A DNA stretch of 64,000 nucleotides from Gp13-AA77 sp035578005 (GTDB lineage: Bacteria > Acidobacteriota > Terriglobia > UBA7540). The position numbers and the translations under genes are program-made. Under the pieces are notes generated by a model that was not told where the DNA came from, did not search any database, and saw only the letters and a program-made list of their open reading frames with translations. The DNA is taken from positions 1 to 64,000 of the forward strand of contig DATJYK010000162.1 in NCBI GenBank assembly GCA_035578005.1, written 5' to 3'. Numbering within the stretch: the first letter of the stretch is position 1; the number at the start of each line of letters is the position of its first letter. Positions 9,334 to 17,189 of the stretch are shown here, one piece after another.

Positions 9334-10116
9334 TCAAGGCGGTGAGTTTGCACTGGACAATCGCTGGAACGTCTGCTGCGCCAACCGGAAAGCGTCGGCA
9401 CTAACGCGCACTGAGCCCTGAAAAGGGCGATCGATGTCCGCAATTGCGACAAGCACGAGCGAAACCATGAGCGTAAGCGCAAGGACAAGAATGAAATGAA
9501 GCTTGAAGTTTTCGGTGGCGAACAGGCACGATGACCCGATTGTGATCACGCCCCCCACGATCAAGATAATCCACAAAATCGTGGGAAGGCTAGAGCGGCT
9601 TTGTAATTGACGAATCCGGCGGTGTTGGCTCATATTCGCCAGCTCCGCGAGTGTCTGGCTGATACTCAGCGTCTGCGATGCTTGGCTGGCCTGGGCGGCG
9701 GCCATCGCTGCCCACAGTTGTTGCGTGACTTCGAAGCTTGCTGCACTGACGTTCCCTTTGCTCATGGCTGGCCACTCCTCGGCCAACATGACATCGGCAT
9801 ATTTGCGGGCCAGCCTCTGGATTTCTGCCGTCTGTGCGGACGGAAGGCCTTGCGAGAGGCGATAGATGTTGACCAGTGAATTCGCTTCCAGCTCTGCGTT
9901 GACTTCCGCCGATTGGAAGTTACTCCATACGTTCCACAACATAAAAGCCAGAATCACGGCGTAGGTGGTGCCTAAAATGCTGATCTGCCACCCGACCAGA
10001 TTGTTATGCTCATGGCGAACAGCGGGGTGCGAGAGCTTTCGTAAGAGAATCAAGAGACTCAGAGCAAGCGTAACGGTTGATAGGATGACGACAATATTCT
10101 GCCCGGTGTTCAGCAT
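9334..10116 (-). CDS. DUF4239 (bestrophin-like) membrane protein
   Basis: 260 residues with the layout of DUF4239: an N-terminal helix (IVVILSTVTLALSLLILL), a second helix around 45-65 (ISILGTTYAVILAFMLWNVW), a ~100-residue soluble middle part with SAEVNAELEANSLVNIYRLS and the LARKYADVMLAEEWPAM segment, then two C-terminal helices (LPTILWIILIVGGVITIGSS and LHFILVLALTLMVSLVLVAI) and the terminal DIDRPFQGSVRVSADAF motif. The family is thought to be a bestrophin-like channel; its role in bacteria is unclear. Monocistronic, with no near neighbour on its strand upstream. Confidence 0.85.
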   Translation of the reverse strand: MLNTGQNIVVILSTVTLALSLLILLRKLSHPAVRHEHNNLVGWQISILGTTYAVILAFMLWNVWSNFQSAEVNAELEANSLVNIYRLSQGLPSAQTAEIQRLARKYADVMLAEEWPAMSKGNVSAASFEVTQQLWAAMAAAQASQASQTLSISQTLAELANMSQHRRIRQLQSRSSLPTILWIILIVGGVITIGSSCLFATENFKLHFILVLALTLMVSLVLVAIADIDRPFQGSVRVSADAFRLAQQTFQRLSSANSPP

Positions 10117-10370
10117 GGCCTGGCTCCTCCAGTTGACGTGTCGCCATTATTCTATGCTGAGAAAGTGAAAGTTACTTCGTTCCCGGCGTTCTTGGCGAAC
10201 TGCTCCTCAGGATCGTCAGTCGGCGTTGTTGGGGTGGCTCTGAGAAGGCCGGAAGACAAAGGCCGCAGAGCCGACCCGAGCGGAGCGAAGGCGCTCGACA
10301 AACGAGGCCAGCGCTACAAGTTAGGAGCCCTTCCCCTGCAAAAACGTCCGTAAGCTAGCCTACATACCTC

Positions 10371-10399
10371 TTGACATCATAGCCCGTCTGTGATAGGGT
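10371..10399 (+). promoter_or_regulatory. Candidate promoter in gene-poor stretch
   Basis: TTGACA at 10371-10376, 17-nt spacer, TAGGGT at 10394-10399. It points toward the small open frame at 10407-10577. Match by eye only. Confidence 0.3.
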
Positions 10400-10406
10400 G
10401 ACAGGC

Positions 10407-10577
10407 GTGAACTTCAGGAGCCCCGGGAGGCGGGCGAAGCCGGATCTCATGGTGCGCCTGACGTCACGGTGGGTGGGTGAGGCGTCGAAAGCGCGTCGCA
10501 GACGGCAGAATCGAAATGCGGTTTCCGGGGAGAGCGAAATGAGCGATTGGGCGAGCCAGACGACGGTCAAGACTTGA
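10407..10577 (+). other. Small unassigned open frame (56 codons) behind a candidate promoter
   Basis: GTG-started frame reading MNFRSPGRRAKPDLMVRLTS followed by a basic, Arg-rich middle and ending WASQTTVKT. No recognised family, no clear ribosome binding site, and the start would be only ~7 nt after the candidate -10 box, which would make the transcript nearly leaderless. It could instead be a non-coding or repeat-derived segment. Listed only because promoter and frame coincide. Confidence 0.15.
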
Positions 10578-10610
10578 TCGAGCAGGCTGCGGAAAAGGCC
10601 TTCAGACCAT

Positions 10611-10636
10611 GTCATCCTGAGCGGAGCGAAGGATCC
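10611..10636. repeat. Dispersed repeat of the TCATCCTGAGCGGAGCGAAGG type
   Basis: Copy of a short repeat that recurs in variant form at 28236-28262/28283-28309, 39773-39803 and 55384-55412. It occurs here as a single arm in intergenic DNA. Confidence 0.7.
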
Positions 10637-11636
10637 GCTTTATTTGTTTTCAATAAGATACAGCAGATGCTTCGCTGCGCTCACCATGACAGATTCCCTT
10701 TTTCCACAGCCGGCTAGATCTTGCGCTTGCGGACGGCAGGAAGGGTGCCGCTCGGATGGAACGGATACCCCCCCCCACCCCCTATATGCCAAAGCCAACG
10801 GGAGCATTTATAATCAGTCGCTTACCAAAAAACGGAGAAAACGAACCGAAAGCAACAAGCCATTTATATTCATAACTTTGGCACTTTTATGCAAACTCGA
10901 CTGAAAGCTAACAATCTCCTTTGGAATGAACAGGTTCTATCAAATTCGTGGCGCTTGCAAGGTAAATCTTACCCAAAGCCAATAAGTCGTTTAAATGAGG
11001 CATGTAAAAAATTGCGCGAAGCCAAGCTGAACCCGCCGGGTTGCTCTGGGATTCGGCTTGTGTTCAACCCCAGGGGCCAACCGTGGAAAGTCCAGAGGAA
11101 GCGAATAGCGATGCCCACTTCGCGATGCAAGTTGTGGTGGACCTCAATTTCACGAACGAAGCCGGAATCTCATTGGCTCGCAAGGAGTTGAAAATTTAAC
11201 TCGGGAGTTATTTTCCCCCCTGGATTGCTCTTCGGCTTTACTGCCTGGCCGGAGCCTGTTTACGTAAACGTTTACGTAAACAGGCACGTACGTGAAGAAT
11301 GGACGGCGACGAACGAAGCCGGAATCTTCTTGATAAAAAAGGGTCTGCTGATTTATCTCGGACGAGGTCTGCAAGAGGAGCGCATAGCAGGCCGGAATGT
11401 CACGAGGAATCGATTGCTCCGTGTTTCCCGCCGTCAGGTCGCGATCGCCATCCCTGGGGCTCGGGTCTGTCTCGAACGGTATACTGGCACGACGCTGTCC
11501 CAAGATGCGTCAGAGTGCGCCGCTAGGGAAAAAGGAACGGCTGCCATCCTGTGTTCTGCCTTGTGCTATGATTGGCGAATAAAAGGCGAACTGAGCCCGC
11601 GACCGAAGTAGCGGCGAGCTCACGAAAGATCGTACG
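10637..11636. other. Gene-poor, locally AT-rich stretch with direct repeats and a palindrome
   Basis: No convincing gene. About 10770-11010 is clearly richer in A/T than its surroundings (many runs of A and T). A 19-bp direct repeat ACGAACGAAGCCGGAATCT occurs at 11152-11170 and 11309-11327, in both cases in a frame reading TNEAGI, so these may be remnants of one duplicated gene fragment. Between the copies lies the palindrome 11254-11285. The overall picture is decayed or foreign DNA. Confidence 0.5.
11254..11285. promoter_or_regulatory. Perfect 32-bp palindrome built from GTTTAC/GTAAAC
   Basis: The 32 bp are exactly self-complementary, centred on GTAAACGTTTAC, the kind of core seen in LacI-family operators (central CG, A/T-rich arms). 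Flanking half-sites TTTACGTAAA are also palindromic, so two or three overlapping dyads exist. No LacI gene is visible. It could be an operator, a protein-binding recombination site, or a hairpin in RNA. Confidence 0.5.
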
Positions 11637-14255
11637 ATGCCGACCGAAACCCAAGCGCTCGCGACCACGCACACGGCGACCGTCGAGGGGGCCCTCGACG
11701 AAATTCGGCGCCGGTTCAAAGGCCCGCCGTTGTCAGGAGGAGTGACGGCAGTGAAGCACCTCCCCGCGCGCCCAGCCGAAGTTGTGCCCTTCCCCGCCGA
11801 TCTCGCTCCCAAACTCGGTGAGATTCTCACCGGGCGCGGTATTGACCGGCTCTATTCGCATCAGGCTGACGTGTTTGGTCTCGTCCGCCAGGGCAAGAAT
11901 CCGGTGGTGGTAACGCCCACGGCTTCGGGCAAGACGCTGTGCTACAACTTGCCCATCCTCGACGCGCTGGTGCGAAATCCCGACGCGCGCGCGATGTATC
12001 TGTTCCCCACCAAGGCGCTCTCCCAGGATCAGCTCACCGAGCTCAATCGCTGGACGGCCGAGCTGGGCGACGAGATCCGCACCTTCACCTACGATGGCGA
12101 CACTCCGCAGGACGCCCGCAAGGCCATCCGCGCTCGCGGCAACCTGGTGATCACCAACCCCGACATGCTCCACGCCGGCATTCTGCCGCACCACACCAAG
12201 TGGGAGCGCCTCTTTGAAAACCTCCAATACGTGGTGATCGATGAGCTGCACTATTACCGGGGCGTGCTGGGAAGCCACCTTGCGAATGTCTTGCGCCGCC
12301 TGAAGCGGATCGCGCAATTTTACGGCAGCCGGCCGCAGTTTATTTGCGCCTCGGCCACCATCGCCAATCCCGCCGAGCTGGCCGCGCGCATCCTGGAAGA
12401 GGACGTGGTGCTGGTGGACCGCAACGGCGCGCCGTCGTCCGACAAATACCTCGTGTTCTACAATCCGCCGGTGGTGAACCCTCAGCTTGGCATCCGGCGC
12501 TCTTACCTGAACGAGTCGCGGCGCATGGCCAGGACGTTTCTCGAGCGGGGCCTTGAAACCATCGTCTTCGCCAACAGCCGGCTGGCCACGGAAATCCTCG
12601 TGACCTACCTCAAAGAAGATTTCGACCGCGGGCCCGCCGGTACTGACGTGGTGCGGGGATACCGCGGTGGGTACCTGCCGCTCGAGCGGCGGGAGATTGA
12701 GCGTGACCTGCGCGAGGGGCGCCTGCTGGGTGTGGTGGCCACCAACGCTCTCGAACTTGGCATCGACATCGGCAGCCTGGATGTGGCGGTGCTGGCGGGT
12801 TATCCGGGCACTATCGCCTCCACCTGGCAGCGGGCGGGGCGGGCAGGGCGCCGACAGGGCACGTCCGCGGCGGTGATGGTGGCATCGAGCGCGCCGCTCG
12901 ATCAGTTTATGGTGCAGAACCCCGATTATTTTTTCGGCCGCTCGCCGGAACACGGCTTTGTGAATCCCGATAACCTGGAAATCCTGCTGAATCATCTTAA
13001 GTGCGCGGCCTTCGAGCTTCCGATCGCTGAAGACGAGCGCTTCGGCCCGCTCGACCTGAAAACGTTATGCCGCCATCTCGCTGAGAGCGGCTTCCTTCAT
13101 CACACCGGTGGCGCCTGGCATTGGGTGTCGGAGAGCTACCCGGCGGATGCCGTCAGCCTGCGGTCAGTATCGTCCGACAACTTCGTGATCGTCGACAACA
13201 CGGGCGAGCCGCGCGTGTTGGGCGAGGTGGACTTCCCCAGCGCCCTCACCACGCTCCACGAAAAGGCCATCTACATTCAGAACGGCGAGCAGTACCACGT
13301 GGAGCGCCTCGATTACGATGACCGCAAGGCGTACGTCCATCGCGTGGATTCGGACTACTACACCGACGCCATTTCCTACACGAAGATTACGGTGCTGGAG
13401 ACCTTTCAGAGTTCAGAGTTCGGAGTTCGGCGTTCTGAGCCGGAGACGGACGAACGGGATTTGGACGCTAAGTTCGACAATACGGGGAACTCCGAACTCC
13501 GAACTCTGAACTCCGAACCGCCTCACCGAACCCCGAACACCGAATCCCGAATCCCGGGTCCCCAGTCCCGAGCCCCGACAAAGAACCACGGCGAAGTCCA
13601 CGTGAACACCCAGGTGGTTGGGTTCAAGAAGATCAAGTTTCATACCCATGAGAACGTGGGCGCGGGTAATCTCACGCTGCCTGAGCAGGAGATGCATACC
13701 ACCGCCTGGTGGCTGACACTCCCACATGAAATGCTGGAAACACTGCCTTTTTCCGCCACGGACCGGCAGGACGGCGTTCGCGCCCTAGGGAACGCGCTGC
13801 AGGCCATGGCAATCCTGCTGGTGATGTGCGACGCGCGGGATCTCGGCGTGTCGGTAGGGGAGAATTCCCGAGGTAGGAGTCAGGAGCCAGAAGTCAGAAG
13901 CCAGAATGAAGAGAAGTCGTCGGTTGCTAGTCGTCAGTTGTCACTTGACCCGGGGTCGACCGCTAAGAATCAAGAACGGGCGGGGGGACAACGGACCACG
14001 AACTACGAACCACGAACAGCTTTTGAGCCAAACATCTACCTCTACGATAAGTATCCCGGTGGCATCGGTCTAAGCGAGCCGCTCTATCGCATGAGCGAGC
14101 GGCTGCTCGACAATTCGCGTAAGCTGATTGAAAGTTGCCCTTGCGGGGCAGGCTGCCCGTCATGCGTGGGCCCCGTCGGTGAGATCGGCGAGAAGGGGAA
14201 AGAAGTGGCGCTGGCGATTCTCGGAGTTTTGTTAAAAGGTCCGGTTGCATGTTAG
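11637..14255 (+). CDS. mrfA: MrfA/YprA-like DEAD/DEAH helicase with DUF1998 zinc domain
   Basis: 872-residue superfamily 2 DNA helicase. Walker A is VVTPTASGKTLCYNLP; the DExH box is VVIDELHYYRGVLGSHLANV; motif III is ICASATIANPAEL; the C-terminal RecA domain has TNALELGIDIG and QRAGRAGRRQG. The C-terminal DUF1998/MZB region ends with the four-Cys cluster CPCGAGCPSC expected to bind zinc. In Bacillus subtilis MrfA works with the exonuclease MrfB in repair of mitomycin C damage; the MrfB-like gene lies ~0.7 kb downstream here. Two in-frame segments (about residues 590-648 and 745-795) are composed of heptamer repeats and break the conserved region at VLETF / HGEVHV and VSVGE / FEPNIYLYD; without them the length fits the ~750-residue family. 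Activity with these inserts is uncertain. Confidence 0.9.
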   Translation: MPTETQALATTHTATVEGALDEIRRRFKGPPLSGGVTAVKHLPARPAEVVPFPADLAPKLGEILTGRGIDRLYSHQADVFGLVRQGKNPVVVTPTASGKTLCYNLPILDALVRNPDARAMYLFPTKALSQDQLTELNRWTAELGDEIRTFTYDGDTPQDARKAIRARGNLVITNPDMLHAGILPHHTKWERLFENLQYVVIDELHYYRGVLGSHLANVLRRLKRIAQFYGSRPQFICASATIANPAELAARILEEDVVLVDRNGAPSSDKYLVFYNPPVVNPQLGIRRSYLNESRRMARTFLERGLETIVFANSRLATEILVTYLKEDFDRGPAGTDVVRGYRGGYLPLERREIERDLREGRLLGVVATNALELGIDIGSLDVAVLAGYPGTIASTWQRAGRAGRRQGTSAAVMVASSAPLDQFMVQNPDYFFGRSPEHGFVNPDNLEILLNHLKCAAFELPIAEDERFGPLDLKTLCRHLAESGFLHHTGGAWHWVSESYPADAVSLRSVSSDNFVIVDNTGEPRVLGEVDFPSALTTLHEKAIYIQNGEQYHVERLDYDDRKAYVHRVDSDYYTDAISYTKITVLETFQSSEFGVRRSEPETDERDLDAKFDNTGNSELRTLNSEPPHRTPNTESRIPGPQSRAPTKNHGEVHVNTQVVGFKKIKFHTHENVGAGNLTLPEQEMHTTAWWLTLPHEMLETLPFSATDRQDGVRALGNALQAMAILLVMCDARDLGVSVGENSRGRSQEPEVRSQNEEKSSVASRQLSLDPGSTAKNQERAGGQRTTNYEPRTAFEPNIYLYDKYPGGIGLSEPLYRMSERLLDNSRKLIESCPCGAGCPSCVGPVGEIGEKGKEVALAILGVLLKGPVAC
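13407..13580. repeat. Heptamer array inserted in frame in the helicase gene (first insert)
   Basis: Left arm 13407-13440 carries GAGTTCA/GAGTTCG units; right arm 13485-13520 carries the inverted CGAACTC units; then a strict series of 7-mers CCGAACC, CCGAACA, CCGAATC, CCGAATC, CCGGGTC, CCCAGTC, CCGAGCC, CCGACAA runs to about 13580. The reading frame stays open through all of it. The translated insert is Ser/Pro/Glu/Arg-rich and would be unstructured. Confidence 0.85.
13877..14018. repeat. Heptamer arrays inserted in frame in the helicase gene (second insert)
   Basis: Units GGAGTCA, GGAGCCA, GAAGTCA, GAAGCCA at 13877-13910, a weaker CGTCAGTTGTCAC-type stretch around 13919-13947, and ACGAACT/ACGAACC units at about 13991-14018. 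The frame remains open. Two or three different heptamer families are concatenated. Confidence 0.8.
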
Positions 14256-14271
14256 ACTGGTTTAAACTAGT
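14256..14271. promoter_or_regulatory. Palindromic operator candidate of the vapBC module
   Basis: ACTGGTTTAAACTAGT is a 16-bp dyad with a single mismatch. It starts 1 nt after the helicase stop and ends 18 nt before the antitoxin ATG, the usual place for an antitoxin-bound autoregulatory operator. It may also hold the module's own promoter. Confidence 0.5.
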
Positions 14272-14289
14272 TTGAGTCGAGGTTTGCCA

Positions 14290-14535
14290 ATGGAGACTGT
14301 GGGAGCATTTGACGCGAAGACGCACTTGTCAGACTTACTCGATCGAGTGGCAAGAGGCGAGAGAATCACGATTACGAGGCATGGAGTGCCGGCAGCAATG
14401 CTGGTGCCTGTTGGAGATGCCGCCAGAAAACTCACGCACGAGGAGATCGTGCGCGGCATGCGAGAACTAAGGGCGCGCGTGAAGCCCGACGTGATGAGCG
14501 TTCGCGATATGGTGAAGCAAGGACGGCGCTTTTGA
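14290..14535 (+). CDS. Phd/YefM-type antitoxin of a VapBC module
   Basis: 81 residues from ATG 14290 (an in-frame TTG at 14272 is less likely since it overlaps the operator). METVGAFDAKTHLSDLLDRV, ARGERITITRHGVPAAMLVP is the standard Phd/YefM N-terminal DNA-binding fold, followed by a toxin-binding tail (MRELRARVKPDVMSVRDMVK). It would neutralise the VapC toxin and repress the pair. It overlaps the toxin start by 4 nt (TTGA). The module sits between two genes that normally act together (mrfA and mrfB). Confidence 0.9.
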   Translation: METVGAFDAKTHLSDLLDRVARGERITITRHGVPAAMLVPVGDAARKLTHEEIVRGMRELRARVKPDVMSVRDMVKQGRRF

Positions 14536-14957
14536 GCGACGTTGTGGTCGACGCGTCGGTAGCGCTTGCCTGGTGCTTTCCTGACGAGGCGAGTGATTAT
14601 GCTGATAGGGTTTTGGTCGCCCTGGAGCGACACACGGTGGTGGTCCCGCCGGTCTGGACCCTCGAGCTGGCGAACGCCGTGCTAGTCGGCGAGCGTCGGA
14701 AACGGCTGAAAAGGCCGGACATCTTACGCTTTGTGACGCTCCTTGAAGGGCTTTCCATTTTGCAGGAGAGCCAGCCGATGAGCGACAGCATCAACAACGT
14801 TTTGCCGCTTGCCCGCGATTGTGAGCTCTCGGCCTATGATGCCGCCTATCTTGAGCTTGCTCTCCGCCGCGGCGCGCCGATGGCCACGCTGGACTTGAAT
14901 TTGCGCAAGGCGGCCAAGCGTGTGGGCGTGCCTTCTTTCCCTGACGGCGGCGAATAG
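14532..14957 (+). CDS. vapC: VapC toxin, PIN-domain ribonuclease
   Basis: 141 residues. PIN-domain acidic residues are visible: D in VVDASVALAW, E in WTLELANAVL, D in YDAAYLELAL and D in MATLDLNLRKAA. VapC enzymes are Mg-dependent RNases cutting tRNA or rRNA; the target here cannot be told. TTG start, translationally coupled to the antitoxin by a 4-nt overlap; the stop lies 3 nt before the MrfB-like gene, so all are probably cotranscribed. The domain looks complete and possibly active. Confidence 0.92.
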   Translation: MSDVVVDASVALAWCFPDEASDYADRVLVALERHTVVVPPVWTLELANAVLVGERRKRLKRPDILRFVTLLEGLSILQESQPMSDSINNVLPLARDCELSAYDAAYLELALRRGAPMATLDLNLRKAAKRVGVPSFPDGGE

Positions 14958-14960
14958 CGA

Positions 14961-16316
14961 ATGAACCTGGAAGAAAAACTCCGCCGGCTTCGCCGCGCGG
15001 CTGAGAAGAGCAGCGCCGACCGCGAGTTGGAGCGGCAGCTTGATTGGCTGCGCCGCCGCAGCGCCTCCTCACTCCAACAACCGTTACCCGCACAGCGCGT
15101 GTCGCGCGGCATCGAGCATTACGTTGAAGGATGTGTTGAGCAAAACGGCATCGGCGAGTACTTCGTTGCGCGCCAGACGTTGCCTTTTGGCAGGCCGTAT
15201 GGGAAGGTTCGCGTGGCTGACGTCTCGGCCGCCGACCTTCGCGCTCTCGAACTTTTCCTTGAAGACAGCGTCCTGCCGGATGCTTCCGAGCTGGTCTATC
15301 TCGACACGGAAACCACGGGCCTCGCCGGCGGAACCGGGACCTGCGCCTTCTTGATCGGCCTCGGCATGATCGAGGGCGCAGACTTCGTGGTGCGGCAGTT
15401 TTTTCTGCGCGATTACCCTGACGAGAAGGCCATTCTGGCCGCCCTGGCCCAACGGCTCGCCGGTTACAAAGGTCTGGTGACGTTCAACGGCAAGACGTTT
15501 GACGTTCCCCTGCTGGAAACGCGCTACGCTCTGGCGCGACAGAGGTCGCCGTTTGGCCGCATGATCCACCTTGACCTGCTGCATCCGGCGCGCCGCTTGT
15601 GGAAGCTGCGCCTGGAGAGCTGCCAGCTCACCCACCTGGAACAGGAGGTGCTCGGCATCACGCGCAAGGGCGATGTTCCCGGTTCGGAAATTCCCGGCAT
15701 TTATTTTGATTATCTGCGCAGCGGAGACGCTCGCGGCCTGCAGCCGGTGTTCTATCACAACGCCCTCGACATAATCACCCTGGCAGCGCTCACTGCGGAG
15801 CTCGCGCGGCTGATCGGCGCGGAATTGAACCCCAGCGATCGCAGCTCTCCCGCGGAACGCGTGCACGGCCTTGATTTGTTCAGCTTGAGCCGTATTTTCG
15901 AGCGCGCCGGAGACACAGAAAGGTCGGTCTCCGTCTGCCGCCGGGCCCTGGATTCGGGCCTTCCTGCGACGTTCGAGCCGCGTGCACTGTGGCATCTGGC
16001 GGCGCAGCACAAACGCAGACGGGAGTACGATCAGGCCGTCGAGATCTGGGAGGAAATCATTCGCCGGCAGAGCGCGTGGTTCTTGGAAGCTCTCGAACAG
16101 TTGGCTATCCACGCCGAACATCGGCGACGCGATGCCGTCGCCGCCATTCAGTTCACTGAGAAGGCGCTGACTTGGTTGGATGAAAACTCGCGTGCACAAC
16201 CCGCCAATGGGAGCGAGCTGTGGAACTCGCGAGACGCGCGGGAGCGCCGCACCGATGCGGAGCGATTCACTTACCGGTTGGAACGGCTGAAGAGAAAGGC
16301 GGTGAACAGGTGTTAG
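14961..16316 (+). CDS. mrfB: MrfB/YprB-like RNase H-fold exonuclease with TPR region
   Basis: 451 residues. N-terminal coiled region, then a DEDD-type 3'-5' exonuclease core: YLDTETTGLAGGTGTCAFLI (first acidic pair D..E), LVTFNGKTFDVPLLETRYAL (second motif) and YHNALDIITLAALTAEL (third motif with D). The C-terminal ~120 residues contain TPR-like helices (RALWHLAAQHKRRREYDQAV). This is the architecture of B. subtilis YprB/MrfB, the partner of MrfA in mitomycin C lesion repair. It starts 3 nt after vapC. The stop codon lies at the beginning of a heptamer array (last codons GTGAACAGGTGT then TAG). Function by family; not proven here. Confidence 0.9.
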   Translation: MNLEEKLRRLRRAAEKSSADRELERQLDWLRRRSASSLQQPLPAQRVSRGIEHYVEGCVEQNGIGEYFVARQTLPFGRPYGKVRVADVSAADLRALELFLEDSVLPDASELVYLDTETTGLAGGTGTCAFLIGLGMIEGADFVVRQFFLRDYPDEKAILAALAQRLAGYKGLVTFNGKTFDVPLLETRYALARQRSPFGRMIHLDLLHPARRLWKLRLESCQLTHLEQEVLGITRKGDVPGSEIPGIYFDYLRSGDARGLQPVFYHNALDIITLAALTAELARLIGAELNPSDRSSPAERVHGLDLFSLSRIFERAGDTERSVSVCRRALDSGLPATFEPRALWHLAAQHKRRREYDQAVEIWEEIIRRQSAWFLEALEQLAIHAEHRRRDAVAAIQFTEKALTWLDENSRAQPANGSELWNSRDARERRTDAERFTYRLERLKRKAVNRC

Positions 16317-16593
16317 GTGTCAGGTGTCAGGTTTCAGGTGCTAGGTGTCAGGTGCTAGGGGGTAGGTGTTAGCTCAGCCACCGGCGACGCCGGATTGAAC
16401 GGAATATGACTCTCAATTCCTCGAACGTTTAGAATCATCAGGTTGACCGAGAGTCACAGGGCAGGAGCGAGAAGTTTGAAGTGTGAGGGCTGAAGGATGA
16501 AGTACGGGATCCGCGGCCTCCGAACTCCGAACTGAAAAACTCTGAACTGAAACTCCGAACGGCCACGCCTGAAACCTAACACCTAGCCCCTAT
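16310..16593. repeat. Composite heptamer-repeat block between convergent genes
   Basis: 16310-16372 holds units GTGTCAG, GTGTCAG, GTTTCAG, GTGCTAG, GTGTCAG, GTGCTAG, GGGGTAG, GTGTTAG. 16518-16560 holds CTCCGAA/CTCTGAA units, the same family as in the helicase insert. 16568-16593 (CCTGAAACCTAACACCTAGC) is the inverted form of the first array. The stop codons of both convergent genes fall inside the arrays. Confidence 0.85.
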
Positions 16594-17069
16594 TTGGACT
16601 TGCCCTTCCACCGGAAGGTTTCACGGCGGCGTTCGATGTGCTCTTGCCCGGTGTCGGAATCGAGCTTTACGCTTTCAAGGTCGCCGACGAGTCTGAGAAA
16701 GTCAGGATCACGCTCCGTGTGGCCGCCCCCGCGCTCGACCGTGCCCGTGAAGTGGTAGTACTTCTCGTGGATCTTGTTGGTCTTGAACTCAACGTGGTTA
16801 CCCTGGCGGGTTCCAACGATGATCTGGTAAGTGAGCACCTCGTCAGACTCGTCGGCGCCCTGGGCGACGTCGATGTAGCCCTTGAGTTTGCCTTCTTCCT
16901 CCAGGAGTCCCAGCGTGTCGTCCGCTTGAGTGAATTCGTATTCCCCGGACATGTCAGGCACATTTTGAACCGCCTGTCCGGAAGCCTCTGCGAGGCACGG
17001 CACGACCGCCACCACAAGAACGATAAGGGCACAACCCGGGAGTGTGGGCAGGTGCAACAAGCGGGTCAT
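16590..17069 (-). CDS. Secreted protein of unknown function
   Basis: 159 residues with an N-terminal export signal (hydrophobic CALIVLVVAVVPCLAEASG). The mature part (DMSGEYEFTQADDTLGLLEE, EGKLKGYIDVAQ, FTGTVERGGGHTERDPDFLR, ETFRWKGKSK) reads as a small beta-rich domain of the kind found in acidobacterial secreted proteins; I do not recognise a named family. Acidic and hydrophilic, single domain, no Cys pair in the mature part. Its stop codon is provided by a heptamer array. Probably monocistronic. The + strand frame overlapping it is considered a shadow. Confidence 0.7.
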   Translation of the reverse strand: MTRLLHLPTLPGCALIVLVVAVVPCLAEASGQAVQNVPDMSGEYEFTQADDTLGLLEEEGKLKGYIDVAQGADESDEVLTYQIIVGTRQGNHVEFKTNKIHEKYYHFTGTVERGGGHTERDPDFLRLVGDLESVKLDSDTGQEHIERRRETFRWKGKSK

Positions 17070-17189
17070 AAAACTAAGACCAGCTTAGTACGCGAGTGCA
17101 TCGAATCGCAAGCGAGGCTCGGAACAGCTCCGAAATGGGCCCGAAACGGTGCCGAAAGACGTGCTATCATGCGGTTGTCGGAGGACGGT

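Noticed and set aside
11733..12995. 420-codon open frame on the minus strand
   Set aside because: Antisense to the helicase core motifs; His-rich, no domain resemblance.
16638..17168. N-terminal extension of the PEBP-like gene
   Set aside because: Overlaps the secreted minus-strand gene; no export signal at its start, whereas ATG 17190 has a good ribosome binding site and signal peptide.
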